A stretch of 64,000 nucleotides of DNA, from contig NZ_CP137157.1 in the NCBI RefSeq assembly GCF_040581405.1, positions 1 to 64,000 on the forward strand, in the 5' to 3' direction. This document shows positions 16,327 through 25,290 of the stretch, piece by piece (the first letter of the stretch is position 1; each line of letters opens with the position of its first letter). The notes beneath the pieces are model-generated. The model was given only the letters and a program-made list of their open reading frames with translations, was not told the origin of the DNA and ran no database searches. Origin of the DNA: Komagataeibacter sucrofermentans DSM 15973 (GTDB lineage: Bacteria > Pseudomonadota > Alphaproteobacteria > Acetobacterales > Acetobacteraceae). The position numbers were made by a program, and so were the translations under genes.

Positions 16327-18921
16327 TCATTCCTCGTCAATCGCGCGCTTGGGCAGCAGGGCAGGCACGAAGACCAGGGTGGCGATCAGCGTGCAGGCCA
16401 GCGAGAGCAGCAGCAGGCGGCCCATGCTGGCCGTGCCCGGATGGTGCGAGGCTGCAAGCGAGCCGAACGCAGTGCCCGTGGTCAGCGCCGAGAACAGCAC
16501 CGCCCGCGCCGTGGGGCTGGACAGCGGCGACTTGATGCCCGCCCGCCAGTTCATGACGAAATAGATGTTGAACGACACGCCCACGCCGAGCAGCAGGGGG
16601 AGGGCGATGATGTTGGCGAAGTTGAGCTGCTCGGGCACCACGATGATCAGGATGACCGTCATCAGCGCCGAGAGCAGCAAGGGTGCGAGCACCAGCGCCG
16701 TATCAAGCAGCTTGCGCAGCGCCACGGCCAGAATGATGGCGATCATGACAATGGCCGCCCCGGCGGCGGTAACAAAGGCATGCACCATGGTGGCGGCACT
16801 CTGCACGATGTCGATGGCCGAGCCTGCCGCCGTGGGGGCGATCTTCTGTATCTCGCCCACATACTGGTGCAGCGCGCGGTTGCCCTGCATCTCATGGCTG
16901 GGGTGGACCTCGACGAGTGCGCGCCCGTCAGGCAGCAGGTAGTCGCGCGCAAGCTGCTGCGGCACGTCGCTAATGCCCACTTCCTTAACCTGAAGCATGT
17001 CGCGCAGCATGTTCAGTTGCATGGGCAGGAAGCGCACCAGCGCCTCGTTGGTGGCCAGCACGCGGGCATCATCGGCCTTTGCCAGTTGTGCCAGCGCCGA
17101 CTGGATGCGGCGCAGCGGGTCATTGGCGGGCAGCTTGTCCAGCACGCCACCAAGGTCGCCCGCGGTCTTGGCGGCGGCGGCACGCAGGGCATCGGCATCA
17201 GGCGCGGGCTTGGGGTTGGGCACGATCAGCGTGGGCAGCAGGATGTTGGCGGCATCCTGGATCAGCGGCAGCTTGGTTTTCTGGTCGGCAGGCACCATCG
17301 AGCCGAGCCACAGCGCATCATGCACCAGCGGCAGGCCTGAAAGCCGGTCCGACATGGCGGCGGCCTGCTTGAGGTCGGGCATCAGCACATCGACCGTATA
17401 GGGCGAATATTGCGGCTCGGACATGAGCATGCCCAGCGTGACCATGCCTTCGGATTTGGGGTTCTTGGTATGCAGCGGGTCGGCATCAAAGGTCAGGCGC
17501 GGCACCAGCGCCAGCCCGCCAAGCGCCACCAGCACGAACACCGCCAGGATGGGTTTGCGGTGGTGGCGGATGGCCGTGTCGATGGGCCGCGCGAAGGCGA
17601 AGCCGATCGTGCCATGCCCTGCCGTGGGGCGGAACAGCCGCAGCAGGGCGGGCAGGAGCGTGAGCGTGCAGACAAAGGCGAACACCATGCCAAAACCGGC
17701 AATCAGCCCCAGTTGGGCCACGCCTACGAAGGCGGTGGGCGTAAAGGCCAGAAACCCTGCCGAGGTGGCCATGGCAGCCACAAGGATCTGGTGGCCGGTC
17801 TCGTTGCCGGTCTGCTCAAGGGCCGCGGGCAGGCTGAGTGCCGTGCCATCGGGGTTGGCCTGCGCGCGGAAGCGGACCGAGAACTGGATGGCGAAGTCCA
17901 CCGCGATGCCCACGAACAGAATGGCGAACGCGACCGAGATCAGATTGAGCTTGCCCACCACGATGGCGGCAAACCCGGTGGTGAGCAGCAGCCCCGACAC
18001 CAGCGTGATGATGATCGGCACGATGATGCGCCACGTATGCACCGCCAGGATCAGCCACAGCGTGACCAGCACCAGCGAGCCGAGCAGGCCTGCCACCATG
18101 CCTTCGGCCACGGTGGCGAATTCCTCATCCGCGATCTGGGTATCGCCCGTGATGTGTACGTGCGCCCGCCCGCTTTTAACAAAGGGCAGGTCATTTGCAG
18201 CCGCGCGGATGGCGTCTGATGCCGCGCCGCCGGGCTGGAAGGAATCATAATCCAGCTTGGGCTGGGTCACGACAAACTGGAACTTGCCGCCAAGATCGGC
18301 CAGATCGCCCGCGAGCAGCCGCTCCCATGAAAGGGGTTCCGGCGTGCCATCGACCGAATGCTGCAACGTGGTGGCAAAGCCATCAAGGGCGGCGTGGAAG
18401 TTGCCAAGGTTGGCCTGCCCCTGCGCCACGCCAAGCGCAATGAGGTTGAGCGCGCTGAACAGCCCGCGCCCCGAAGGATCGGCCGCAAGCTCGCTGAGGA
18501 AAGGCTGGGCGGTGATGGTGGTGTTGAGCACGCGCTCAAGCGCCTTGGGGTCAAGGAACATCAGCCCGTTGCGCACAAGGTAGGGGTCGGTCTGCGGCGT
18601 GGTGACGTAATTGAAGTTGGCATGGTCATCGCGCAGCTTTGCCGCAAGGCCGAGGGCTGTCTGCTGCGCCTCCTCGGGCAGGGCCGCGTCGATCACGGCC
18701 ACGAGCTGGTCCTGCTTTTGCGGGAACAGGCGGCCCATCTCGTCCGAGCGCTTTTTCCAGTCCAGCGAGGACGAGAACATCTGGTCCGTATCGGTGGTGA
18801 CGCCAAGCAGCGCGTAGCTGGCATAGGTCGCGCCAGCAATCAGCACGGCAAATGCCAGCACGACAGCAATGGCATGGCGGGAACACAAAGCGACAAGACG
18901 CCCAAGCGGTACCGATAGCAT
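16327..18921 (-). CDS. hpnN: Hopanoid-associated RND transporter HpnN
   Basis: 864 residues of the MMPL/RND superfamily, two repeats each with one helix, a large periplasmic domain (about 35-270 and 470-660) and five further helices. The pattern FVGIAVDFAIQFSVRFRAQ and the first-loop TDTDQMFSSSLDWKKR match HpnN, which carries hopanoids from inner to outer membrane. No clear Shine-Dalgarno is seen before the ATG. It lies downstream of an hpnL-like gene, separated by a repeat copy, and about 16 kb from the main hopanoid cluster. Confidence 0.9.
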   Translation of the reverse strand: MLSVPLGRLVALCSRHAIAVVLAFAVLIAGATYASYALLGVTTDTDQMFSSSLDWKKRSDEMGRLFPQKQDQLVAVIDAALPEEAQQTALGLAAKLRDDHANFNYVTTPQTDPYLVRNGLMFLDPKALERVLNTTITAQPFLSELAADPSGRGLFSALNLIALGVAQGQANLGNFHAALDGFATTLQHSVDGTPEPLSWERLLAGDLADLGGKFQFVVTQPKLDYDSFQPGGAASDAIRAAANDLPFVKSGRAHVHITGDTQIADEEFATVAEGMVAGLLGSLVLVTLWLILAVHTWRIIVPIIITLVSGLLLTTGFAAIVVGKLNLISVAFAILFVGIAVDFAIQFSVRFRAQANPDGTALSLPAALEQTGNETGHQILVAAMATSAGFLAFTPTAFVGVAQLGLIAGFGMVFAFVCTLTLLPALLRLFRPTAGHGTIGFAFARPIDTAIRHHRKPILAVFVLVALGGLALVPRLTFDADPLHTKNPKSEGMVTLGMLMSEPQYSPYTVDVLMPDLKQAAAMSDRLSGLPLVHDALWLGSMVPADQKTKLPLIQDAANILLPTLIVPNPKPAPDADALRAAAAKTAGDLGGVLDKLPANDPLRRIQSALAQLAKADDARVLATNEALVRFLPMQLNMLRDMLQVKEVGISDVPQQLARDYLLPDGRALVEVHPSHEMQGNRALHQYVGEIQKIAPTAAGSAIDIVQSAATMVHAFVTAAGAAIVMIAIILAVALRKLLDTALVLAPLLLSALMTVILIIVVPEQLNFANIIALPLLLGVGVSFNIYFVMNWRAGIKSPLSSPTARAVLFSALTTGTAFGSLAASHHPGTASMGRLLLLSLACTLIATLVFVPALLPKRAIDEE

Positions 18922-19272
18922 GACGAGTATTCAGCCCTTCAGAAACCTGACCCGATGCCGCATGAACGCGGCAGTCGGTGAAGAAGTACGGTTTGGCCCA
19001 TGATGTGGTGCCGATGCAAGGTGGTTCTTTACCGCCGCGGGCATGGCCCCTGCGTGGCGCGGGTGTTGCGGGTGACAGCGCGGCTCATCGTGCCCAAAAA
19101 GCCTGCCCACGAAAAAGTTGGCAAATCATAAAGAAGTTTCTGACAAGGCTTTTTTCAGAAAGCTTTGAAAGACACGATCGTTACTGAAAAAAAAGGCAGC
19201 ACCCGAGAACGTCTGTTTTGCATCAATTATTTGCTGGGTAACACTCTTTTACAAAAAACGGACCCTGCCCGC
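18922..19272. other. Intergenic region between hpnL-like gene and hpnN
   Basis: About 350 bases. It holds a diverged repeat copy (19132-19213). The rest should contain the hpnN promoter if hpnN is not read through from the hpnL-like gene; no clear promoter box or gene was recognised. Confidence 0.4.
19132..19213 (+). repeat. Dispersed three-stem repeat, copy 6 (heavily diverged)
   Basis: Recognisable by AAGGCTTTTTTCAGAAAGCTT and by TGAAAAAAAAGGCAGCACCC at the right spacing. The left arm of the second hairpin (ACGATCGTTAC) is lost. It lies past the 3' end of the hpnL-like gene. Confidence 0.65.
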
Positions 19273-20277
19273 TCAGGACTGGTGGGGCAGGCGCATGTCC
19301 TTGGCGGGCGTGGGGCGGACCCAGCGTATTTCCATGATCTGCCATGCCACAAGCGAGGGCAGGCCCCAGGCGATCTCGCGCAGGCGCTTGATGAGCGAGA
19401 GCGCAATCCCTTCCTGCGGGGAAAGGCCAAACAGGCCGCCAATCAGGATATACCCGCCTTCTGACACGCCAAGCGCGCCCGGCACGGCAAACCCCGCCGA
19501 TTTCGCGGCCTGTCCCACGCTTTCGATCACGAAACTGTCAGCGAGCGAAAGCGGGTGGCCCATCGCCGCAAGCACCACAAAAACCTCGAACGTGCCCAGC
19601 GACCAGCCCAGAAGTTGCAGCGCACCCGCGCGCAGCGAGTTCTTGCGGGTGCGGTACAGGGTCAGGATCTGCGCGTGCAGGCCACGGATGTCATCCACCC
19701 CATCCCACCCCAGATGGGCGGCGATGCGCACCAGCAGCTTTTCCACCAGCGCAATGGCGCCAAGGTACTGGCTGCCGAAGAAGACGGCGCCAAGCAGCAG
19801 GGCGGCACCCGCGCTTTCCATCAGTTCGTCGGTCACATGCGAACGGTTGACGAGGCAGAACAGCACCCCCAGCCCGATGAGCGTGAAGGTGACCTGGCTG
19901 AGCAGTTCGATGGTCAGGTCGCATATGGTCGAGGCGGCGGCCTGCTTGATGCCCGTGTCATCACGCCGGGCGAGCAGGCGGGTGGTAATGACTTCGCCGC
20001 CCACCTGGGCTACCGGCAGCAGGTTGTTGATGCCCTCACGCGCGCAGCGCAGGGCAAAGAAATCGGCAAAGGCCAGCTTTGGGCGCCCGGTCTGGGCCAG
20101 CAGGCGCCATGCCTGCGCCGAAGCACAGACCTGGCTTGCATGGAAAATGATGATGGCAGGAATGCTCCATCCCCCGGCCGCGATCAGCCCGAGGATGTCA
20201 TGCAGGCCGAAACGCCCCAGCATCCAGATCGTAAGACCGACACCGAATGCCCCGGCGAGGAAGGTAAGCTGCCGCAT
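19273..20277 (-). CDS. hpnL: LPG-synthase-like membrane protein (HpnL type)
   Basis: 334 residues with 7-8 membrane helices, of the lysylphosphatidylglycerol synthetase TM (UPF0104) family. Features include a polar loop with RCAREGINNLLPVAQVGGE and the late motif GFAVPGALGVSEGGYILIGGLFGLSPQ, seen in HpnL proteins linked to hopanoid loci. The role is not settled; flippase- or lipid-head-related functions have been suggested for the family. The ATG has AGGG seven bases upstream. It starts 71 bases after ribH and lies upstream of hpnN. The exact HpnL assignment is less sure than the family. Confidence 0.8.
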   Translation of the reverse strand: MRQLTFLAGAFGVGLTIWMLGRFGLHDILGLIAAGGWSIPAIIIFHASQVCASAQAWRLLAQTGRPKLAFADFFALRCAREGINNLLPVAQVGGEVITTRLLARRDDTGIKQAAASTICDLTIELLSQVTFTLIGLGVLFCLVNRSHVTDELMESAGAALLLGAVFFGSQYLGAIALVEKLLVRIAAHLGWDGVDDIRGLHAQILTLYRTRKNSLRAGALQLLGWSLGTFEVFVVLAAMGHPLSLADSFVIESVGQAAKSAGFAVPGALGVSEGGYILIGGLFGLSPQEGIALSLIKRLREIAWGLPSLVAWQIMEIRWVRPTPAKDMRLPHQS

Positions 20278-20348
20278 CCGCCATCCCTGTCACCTGAAAC
20301 AGGACCGCAGAAAGGCTGTTGTCAGCCATTCATTGGCCCGATTCCACT

Positions 20349-20834
20349 TTAGCAGCCTCTGATTTTCTGAAGCAATGCGAGACTTTCAACACAGGCGGCC
20401 ACGGCTTCGCGGCCCTTGTTGTGCACGTCATCACGCGAGCGGACGATGGCTTGCTCATCGGTATAGGTGGTGAGCACGCCAAAGGCGATCGGCACCTCCG
20501 TGTTCAATGAGGCCTGTTGCAGGCCAACCGCCGCCCCAAGGCTGATGAACTCGAAATGGGCGGTATCCCCCTTCACCACGCAGCCCAGGCAGATCACGCC
20601 ATCGTAGCGACCAGTCTTTGCCAGCACCTGCGCCAGTAGCGGCAGTTCATATGCGCCGGGTGCATACATCACATCTTCATCACGCATGGAAATGGCGTGT
20701 TCCTTCAGCCATGCCAGCGCACCATCACGCAGGCCGTGGGTCACGTCTTCATTGAAGCGGCTGACCACGATGGCGAGGCGCGGCGGGTGAGCGAAGTTGA
20801 GCTCGACTGTGGTGGAGGGGATGTTGGTGCTCAT
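20349..20834 (-). CDS. ribH: 6,7-dimethyl-8-ribityllumazine synthase
   Basis: 161 residues. Joins the ribBA product (dihydroxybutanone phosphate) with aminouracil to make lumazine. Motifs are RFNEDVTHGLRDGA, the phosphate-binding GAYELPLLAQ, the catalytic GCVVKGDTAHFEF with its His, and LTTYTDEQA. The frame stays open upstream, but the family N-terminus starts at the ATG at 20834; a good Shine-Dalgarno is missing. It is the last rib gene of the run. Confidence 0.95.
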   Translation of the reverse strand: MSTNIPSTTVELNFAHPPRLAIVVSRFNEDVTHGLRDGALAWLKEHAISMRDEDVMYAPGAYELPLLAQVLAKTGRYDGVICLGCVVKGDTAHFEFISLGAAVGLQQASLNTEVPIAFGVLTTYTDEQAIVRSRDDVHNKGREAVAACVESLALLQKIRGC

Positions 20835-20878
20835 GTCCGGCGTTGTCCGTTTCGGGTTGTTGGATTGGAAAAAAGAAT

Positions 20879-20907
20879 GAAAGTTTCTGGGTGCCGCCTT
20901 TTTTTCA
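20879..20907 (-). repeat. Half copy of the dispersed repeat at the ribBA 3' end
   Basis: Only the GC-hairpin half is left (AAGTTTCTGGGTGCCGCC and the T run). The ribBA stop codon (20905-20907) lies within its inner edge, and the rest of the element is missing. Confidence 0.65.
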
Positions 20908-22170
20908 CCCAGCATCCACTGTCGTAGGTTCGCACAGGGCATGACCCATCCGGGTGCGCTTGGCCTCCAGATAGGCGCGGTTGAACGGGTTGGGTTCCAC
21001 CGCAAGCGCAATGCGCCTGCGCACGTCAAAGCCGTGGCGTTGCAGGGCGTGGACCTTGTCGGGGTTGTTGGTCAGCAGGTCGAGGCGGCTGACCCCCAGC
21101 GCGCGCAGGATGTCCGATGCGGCCTGCCAGTCACGTGCATCGGTCTCGAAGCCGAGGCGGTGGTTGGCGTCCACCGTGTCCAGCCCGTCATCTTGCAGCG
21201 CATAGGCGCGGATCTTGTTGGCAAGGCCAATGCCGCGCCCTTCATGCCCGCGCACATAGACCAGCACGCCGGACTCGGCGGCGCCAATCTGCTCGAGCGC
21301 GCCCTGTAGCTGCGCGCCGCAATCGCAGCGCAGGGAGCCCAGGGCATCGCCCGTCACGCATTCCGAGTGCAGGCGCACCAGCGGCACGCTGCCTGACTGG
21401 CCGGGCTGGCCCTTGACCATGGCCACATGCTCCGTGCCATCAGGCGCGCGGAAGGCGTGGATCATCATGTCCGGTCCGCCAAAGCGGCTGGGCAGGTGGG
21501 CGCGGGCAACCTGCTCGATGGCGGGCTTTTCGGCAGCCTTTGCCGTAATCGGGTTGTCTTTCAGCCACTTCGCCAGCTCGGCGATGGACAGGATCTGCAA
21601 CCCGTGGCGTCTGGCGTAGGGGCGCAGGTCGTCCATGCGGGCCATGGTGCCGTCCTCGTTCATGATCTCGCAGATCACGGCAGCCGGGATCAGCCCGGCC
21701 ATGCGGGCAAGGTCAACCGAGGCCTCGGTGTGGCCGGGGCGGGCCACCGTGCCGCCGGGCACCGCGCGCAGCGGGAAGATGTGGCCCGGCGAGACCAGAT
21801 CCTCGGGCTTGGCATCGGGGCCTGCCGCCACCAGCACGGTCTCGGCGCGGTCGGCGGCCGAGATGCCGGTGGTCACCCCCTCGCGTGCCTCGATGGACAC
21901 GGTGAACGCCGTGCCGCGCGGGCAGGTGTTCACCTGTGTCATCATGGGCAGGTTGAGCTGCGTGATCCGCTCGGGCGACATGGGCATGCACACCAGCCCG
22001 CGCGCATGGGTCACCATGAAGTTCATGGCGTCCGGCGTGACCAGTTCGGCGGCCATGACCAGATCGCCCTCGTTCTCGCGGTCCTCGTCATCCACAAGGA
22101 TGATCATCCCACCATTGCGAATGGTTTCGACGGCCTGCGCCAGTGCCGGCGGCATCAACGATACTGACAT
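20905..22170 (-). CDS. ribBA: Bifunctional RibBA
   Basis: 421 residues. The N-terminal half (about 1-205) is dihydroxybutanone phosphate synthase, with DDEDRENEGDLVMAAE, THARGLVCMPM and RPGHTEASVDLARMAG. The C-terminal half (about 215-421) resembles GTP cyclohydrolase II, with LHSECVTGDALGSLRCDCG, its zinc cysteines and RGHEGRGIGL intact. Together they supply both branches of riboflavin synthesis. It overlaps ribE by 16 bases and ends at a half repeat. Confidence 0.95.
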   Translation of the reverse strand: MSVSLMPPALAQAVETIRNGGMIILVDDEDRENEGDLVMAAELVTPDAMNFMVTHARGLVCMPMSPERITQLNLPMMTQVNTCPRGTAFTVSIEAREGVTTGISAADRAETVLVAAGPDAKPEDLVSPGHIFPLRAVPGGTVARPGHTEASVDLARMAGLIPAAVICEIMNEDGTMARMDDLRPYARRHGLQILSIAELAKWLKDNPITAKAAEKPAIEQVARAHLPSRFGGPDMMIHAFRAPDGTEHVAMVKGQPGQSGSVPLVRLHSECVTGDALGSLRCDCGAQLQGALEQIGAAESGVLVYVRGHEGRGIGLANKIRAYALQDDGLDTVDANHRLGFETDARDWQAASDILRALGVSRLDLLTNNPDKVHALQRHGFDVRRRIALAVEPNPFNRAYLEAKRTRMGHALCEPTTVDAG

Positions 22171-22772
22171 ACGCTCTCCACATATTTAGCAATGACATCG
22201 ACTTCGATGTTCACGGCGTCGCCTGGCTTCAGGCCGCCAAGGGTGGTGTGTTCCCACGTGTGGGGGATGATCATGAGCGCGATGCGGAATTCGTCTGCAT
22301 TGCAGCCCTCCTCGCCCGGTGCGCCTACTGCGTTCAGGGTGAGGCTGATGCCATCGATGGTGATGGAGCCTTTCTCCACCAGGTAGCGGCGCAGCCGGGC
22401 GGGAATGGCGAAGGTGATGTGCCGCGCCTCGCCTTCCCCGTGCACTGCCAGCAGGCGGCCCGTGCCATCGACATGCCCCTGCACGATATGGCCCGAAAGC
22501 CGCGTTGCGGGGGTGACCGCGCGTTCGAGGTTGACGGTGTGCCCGGCATCAATGCGGCCAAGCGCCGTGCGGTCCAGTGTTTCGGAGCTGATGAAGAAGG
22601 TGGCCGTGCCTTTTGCATCAAAGGAGGTCACGGTCAGGCACACGCCATTGACGGCAATGCTCTCGCCAAGGGCAAGATCGGTGATGCCTGTCTGCACCGT
22701 TATGTCCAGATCCCGGTCAAGCCGCCGCGCGGCGCTGACCTGTCCCTGGTGCTCGATAATGCCAGAAAACAT
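22155..22772 (-). CDS. ribE: Riboflavin synthase alpha subunit
   Basis: 205 residues, two tandem lumazine-binding barrels (about 1-97 and 98-195). It begins MFSGIIEHQG, with GESIAVNGVCLTV in the first barrel and LVEKGSITIDGISLTLN in the second. Converts two lumazines to riboflavin. It starts nine bases after ribD and overlaps ribBA, so it is translationally linked to both. Confidence 0.95.
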   Translation of the reverse strand: MFSGIIEHQGQVSAARRLDRDLDITVQTGITDLALGESIAVNGVCLTVTSFDAKGTATFFISSETLDRTALGRIDAGHTVNLERAVTPATRLSGHIVQGHVDGTGRLLAVHGEGEARHITFAIPARLRRYLVEKGSITIDGISLTLNAVGAPGEEGCNADEFRIALMIIPHTWEHTTLGGLKPGDAVNIEVDVIAKYVESVCQYR

Positions 22773-22781
22773 GCTTACTCC

Positions 22782-23912
22782 TTATGCAGCGTCAAGTTCG
22801 GGGAACAGGCGCAGCGGTGTCACGTCACCTGCGCGCACGCGCACGGCGTACTGATCCGTGCCATCGGGGCCTGCGGTTATGCTCAGCCAGTCATGCCACA
22901 GCCCGCGGGCCTCGATTTCGGCCAGCAGTTTCGGGCCGGCTTCCACCATCGCCCACGTCACACCCGCCTGGCCGAGCATGTCGGGCAGGGCGGTGATGTC
23001 GGTGCAGACCCGTATTTCAAAGCCCCGGTTGTGCGCGGCGGTGAGGTAGGCCTCATCCACCTCGCCCGTGCGGGTGCAGATGGCGAGAATGCGCGGCGCG
23101 CGGCCCGGGTGGTCGGGCACGCGGCGCACGTCAAGGCCGGGCTGGTCGGCGCGGATGGTGCCGGTGGCGGTAATCACCGCATCGGTGGCCCGGCGCAGGC
23201 GGTGCGCAAGGTCGAGCGAGGCGGCGGAGGTGAAGGTGGTCCGGCCCGCGGGCGGCACCATGGAGCCATGGGCGTCGAGCGCCTGCTTGACCGTGATCCA
23301 CGGCTGGCCGGTGCGCATGAAGTGGGTGAAGGGGGCCAGCAGGCTGCGGCACAGCGTCTGCATGGGGCCCTGGGGGCCTGTGGGCTGGAGCACATGCACG
23401 TCGCAGCCGCGCTGGCGCAGCGTGTCGGCCCCGCCGCCTTCCACATGCGGGTTGGGGTCGCGCACGCCAATCCATACGCTGCGGATGGGCGTTGCGAGGA
23501 GGGCGAGCGAGCACGGCCCGGTGCGTCCGGTGTGATTGCACGGCTCAAGGGTGACCACCGCCGTATGCGCGCGCGCCAGCAGGCCGCGTTCGCGGCACTG
23601 GTTTATGGCCTGGACCTCGGCATGCGGGGTGCCCGCGCGGTGGTGGCCGCCGGTGGCGAGGATCGTGCCTTCGCTGTCGAGGATGGCGCAGCCCACGGGC
23701 GGGTTGGGCGCGGTGGCGCCCACATGGCGCGCGGCTTCATCCACCGCCGCGCGAAAGGCGCGGGCAATGGCGGGCGGCAGGGCGGTGGCCTGCGTAGCGC
23801 TGGCGTGGGAACCCTGTGGCAACGCGTCCAAAACACAGTACTCCATCCATCTGGACGGACCCAGGGCGCGTAAAACCACATGCCTGCCTTCCATGCGGGA
23901 AAGCAGGGCCAT
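22782..23912 (-). CDS. ribD: Bifunctional riboflavin deaminase/reductase RibD
   Basis: 376 residues. The N-terminal deaminase has its zinc site in GTPHAEVQA and LEPCNHTGRTGPC. The C-terminal reductase runs from about residue 165, starting around WITVKQALDAHG. The ATG at 23912 lies only eight bases past the riboswitch core, whose GAGAGA could serve as the Shine-Dalgarno. Other ATGs at residues 7 and 23 are possible, since the usual family starts near the deaminase core. First gene of the rib run. Confidence 0.93.
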   Translation of the reverse strand: MALLSRMEGRHVVLRALGPSRWMEYCVLDALPQGSHASATQATALPPAIARAFRAAVDEAARHVGATAPNPPVGCAILDSEGTILATGGHHRAGTPHAEVQAINQCRERGLLARAHTAVVTLEPCNHTGRTGPCSLALLATPIRSVWIGVRDPNPHVEGGGADTLRQRGCDVHVLQPTGPQGPMQTLCRSLLAPFTHFMRTGQPWITVKQALDAHGSMVPPAGRTTFTSAASLDLAHRLRRATDAVITATGTIRADQPGLDVRRVPDHPGRAPRILAICTRTGEVDEAYLTAAHNRGFEIRVCTDITALPDMLGQAGVTWAMVEAGPKLLAEIEARGLWHDWLSITAGPDGTDQYAVRVRAGDVTPLRLFPELDAA

Positions 23913-23920
23913 AGTTTCCG

Positions 23921-24075
23921 TTCTCTCTCATCCGGACTGTAACCGTCGGTTCCGGAGTTGCACCGGATCTGCTTGACCCCGCCCGCTTTCGCGGCCGGGC
24001 GCTCGCGGACTTATGGCCCTGCATGCAGGACCAATTACCGCCGGTGGGGAATTTCGCCCCGCCCTGAGAACGTCT
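23921..24075 (-). promoter_or_regulatory. FMN riboswitch (RFN element)
   Basis: The minus strand carries the RFN landmarks in order: TTCTCAGGGCGGGG, GAAATTCCCCACCGGCGGTA, GCCCGG variable stem, GATCCGGTGCAACTCCGG, CCGACGGTTACAGTCCGG and ATGAGAGA. Because the element ends at the ribD ribosome-binding region, control by sequestering that site is likely. Confidence 0.96.
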
Positions 24076-24165
24076 GTAAACCGGGGTGAGGCCCCGATTC
24101 GTATTCAGTGGCACTGATAGTGGGAACAATTCGCGCCGATTGCAAGCCGTACGCTGTCGGGGGAA

Positions 24166-25062
24166 CTATATTGTGTCCTGTTCACGCGCCTGCCTGTGGC
24201 GGCCGGGATGGAGCAGCGAGGGGATGCGGCCATGATGGCCGAAATTGACCAGCCGCGCCTCCTCGACCTCAATGCGGCCAAGCAGGCGCGAGCGGATGAT
24301 GGCGATGGCCAGCGCCGCCCCCATGAAGGGCCCGAGCGCATAGATCCAGAAAGACTGCCACTGCCCTGCAACCAGCGCCGGGCCAAAGCTGCGCGCAAGG
24401 TTGGAGCTGTTGCCCGACAGCCAGGCCGAGATGGGGTTGCACACCAGGAAAAACAGCCCGCCCGCCCACGGCGTGAGCCATTTCAGCACCGGGTGGGCGG
24501 CAAGGGCGCAGATCATCAGCACCAGCAGCACGGTCAGCACCAGTTCCGTCACCAGTGGCCACAGCACCGATACATGCGGGAAGGGAATGGTGGCGGCATA
24601 GGCCGAGGCCTGCGCCATCTGCCCCCATACCGGCACGACATGGCCCAGCGCGGCCAGCAGCACGGTGGCGAGGCAGGCGCCAGTCATCTGGGCGGCCACA
24701 TAGCCGCACAGGTCGATCACGCCCAGCCTGCCCGCCAGGCTGAACGCCAGCGAGACCGAAGGGCTGACATGCGCCCCGCTGACCCGCCCGAACGGCGTAA
24801 ACGCCGCCACCGTGCCCGACAGGCCAAAGAACAGCCCGCACAGCGCGGTCTGCACCAGCGGGTGAGGTGCCAGGGCGCGGCCAATGGGGGTATAGGGCGT
24901 GGTCAGCACCGTAACCGACACGATCCCGCACAGCATAAGCACCGTTGTCGCCACCATCTCGCACGCATACAGCTTCCAGTGCAGCGGATGGTCGGGGTGG
25001 GGTGCGCCGGCAAGGGGCCGGTCCTCCTGGGGCGGGGAGCCGGTCTGCCGGGGTGCGGTCAT
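24166..25062 (-). CDS. Aquaporin/glycerol-facilitator family protein with altered NPA boxes
   Basis: 298 residues, six membrane helices and the two half-helices of the MIP family. The first box, normally SGAHINPA, reads SGAHVSPS. The second, normally GNPARS, reads SGNSSNLARS followed by FGPAL. The pore asparagine of the first box is thus replaced by Ser and the second keeps Asn but has Leu for Pro. A charged cytoplasmic tail follows the last helix. It may transport something other than water or glycerol. The ATG has GAAGGGAA upstream. It precedes the FMN riboswitch on the same strand. Confidence 0.8.
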   Translation of the reverse strand: MTAPRQTGSPPQEDRPLAGAPHPDHPLHWKLYACEMVATTVLMLCGIVSVTVLTTPYTPIGRALAPHPLVQTALCGLFFGLSGTVAAFTPFGRVSGAHVSPSVSLAFSLAGRLGVIDLCGYVAAQMTGACLATVLLAALGHVVPVWGQMAQASAYAATIPFPHVSVLWPLVTELVLTVLLVLMICALAAHPVLKWLTPWAGGLFFLVCNPISAWLSGNSSNLARSFGPALVAGQWQSFWIYALGPFMGAALAIAIIRSRLLGRIEVEEARLVNFGHHGRIPSLLHPGRHRQAREQDTI

Positions 25063-25290
25063 GTCGTGTTATTCCCTTCGTGGCACATGTAGAGGCCTTG
25101 AATTAAAGCAGGGAATGGTGTGTAATAAAGGAAATGATGCGAATATAAGCCGTGCATGAGAATAGTTAATGCATAGCAGCTGAATGTTTTTTCTATAATA
25201 GGATGCGCCATCCCTCCTGTATCCCGTCAGGCATCGGGTGTGGGTGAGGGTTTTATCAATCATGTGTTCAGGGGCAGACGCGCCAGGCTG

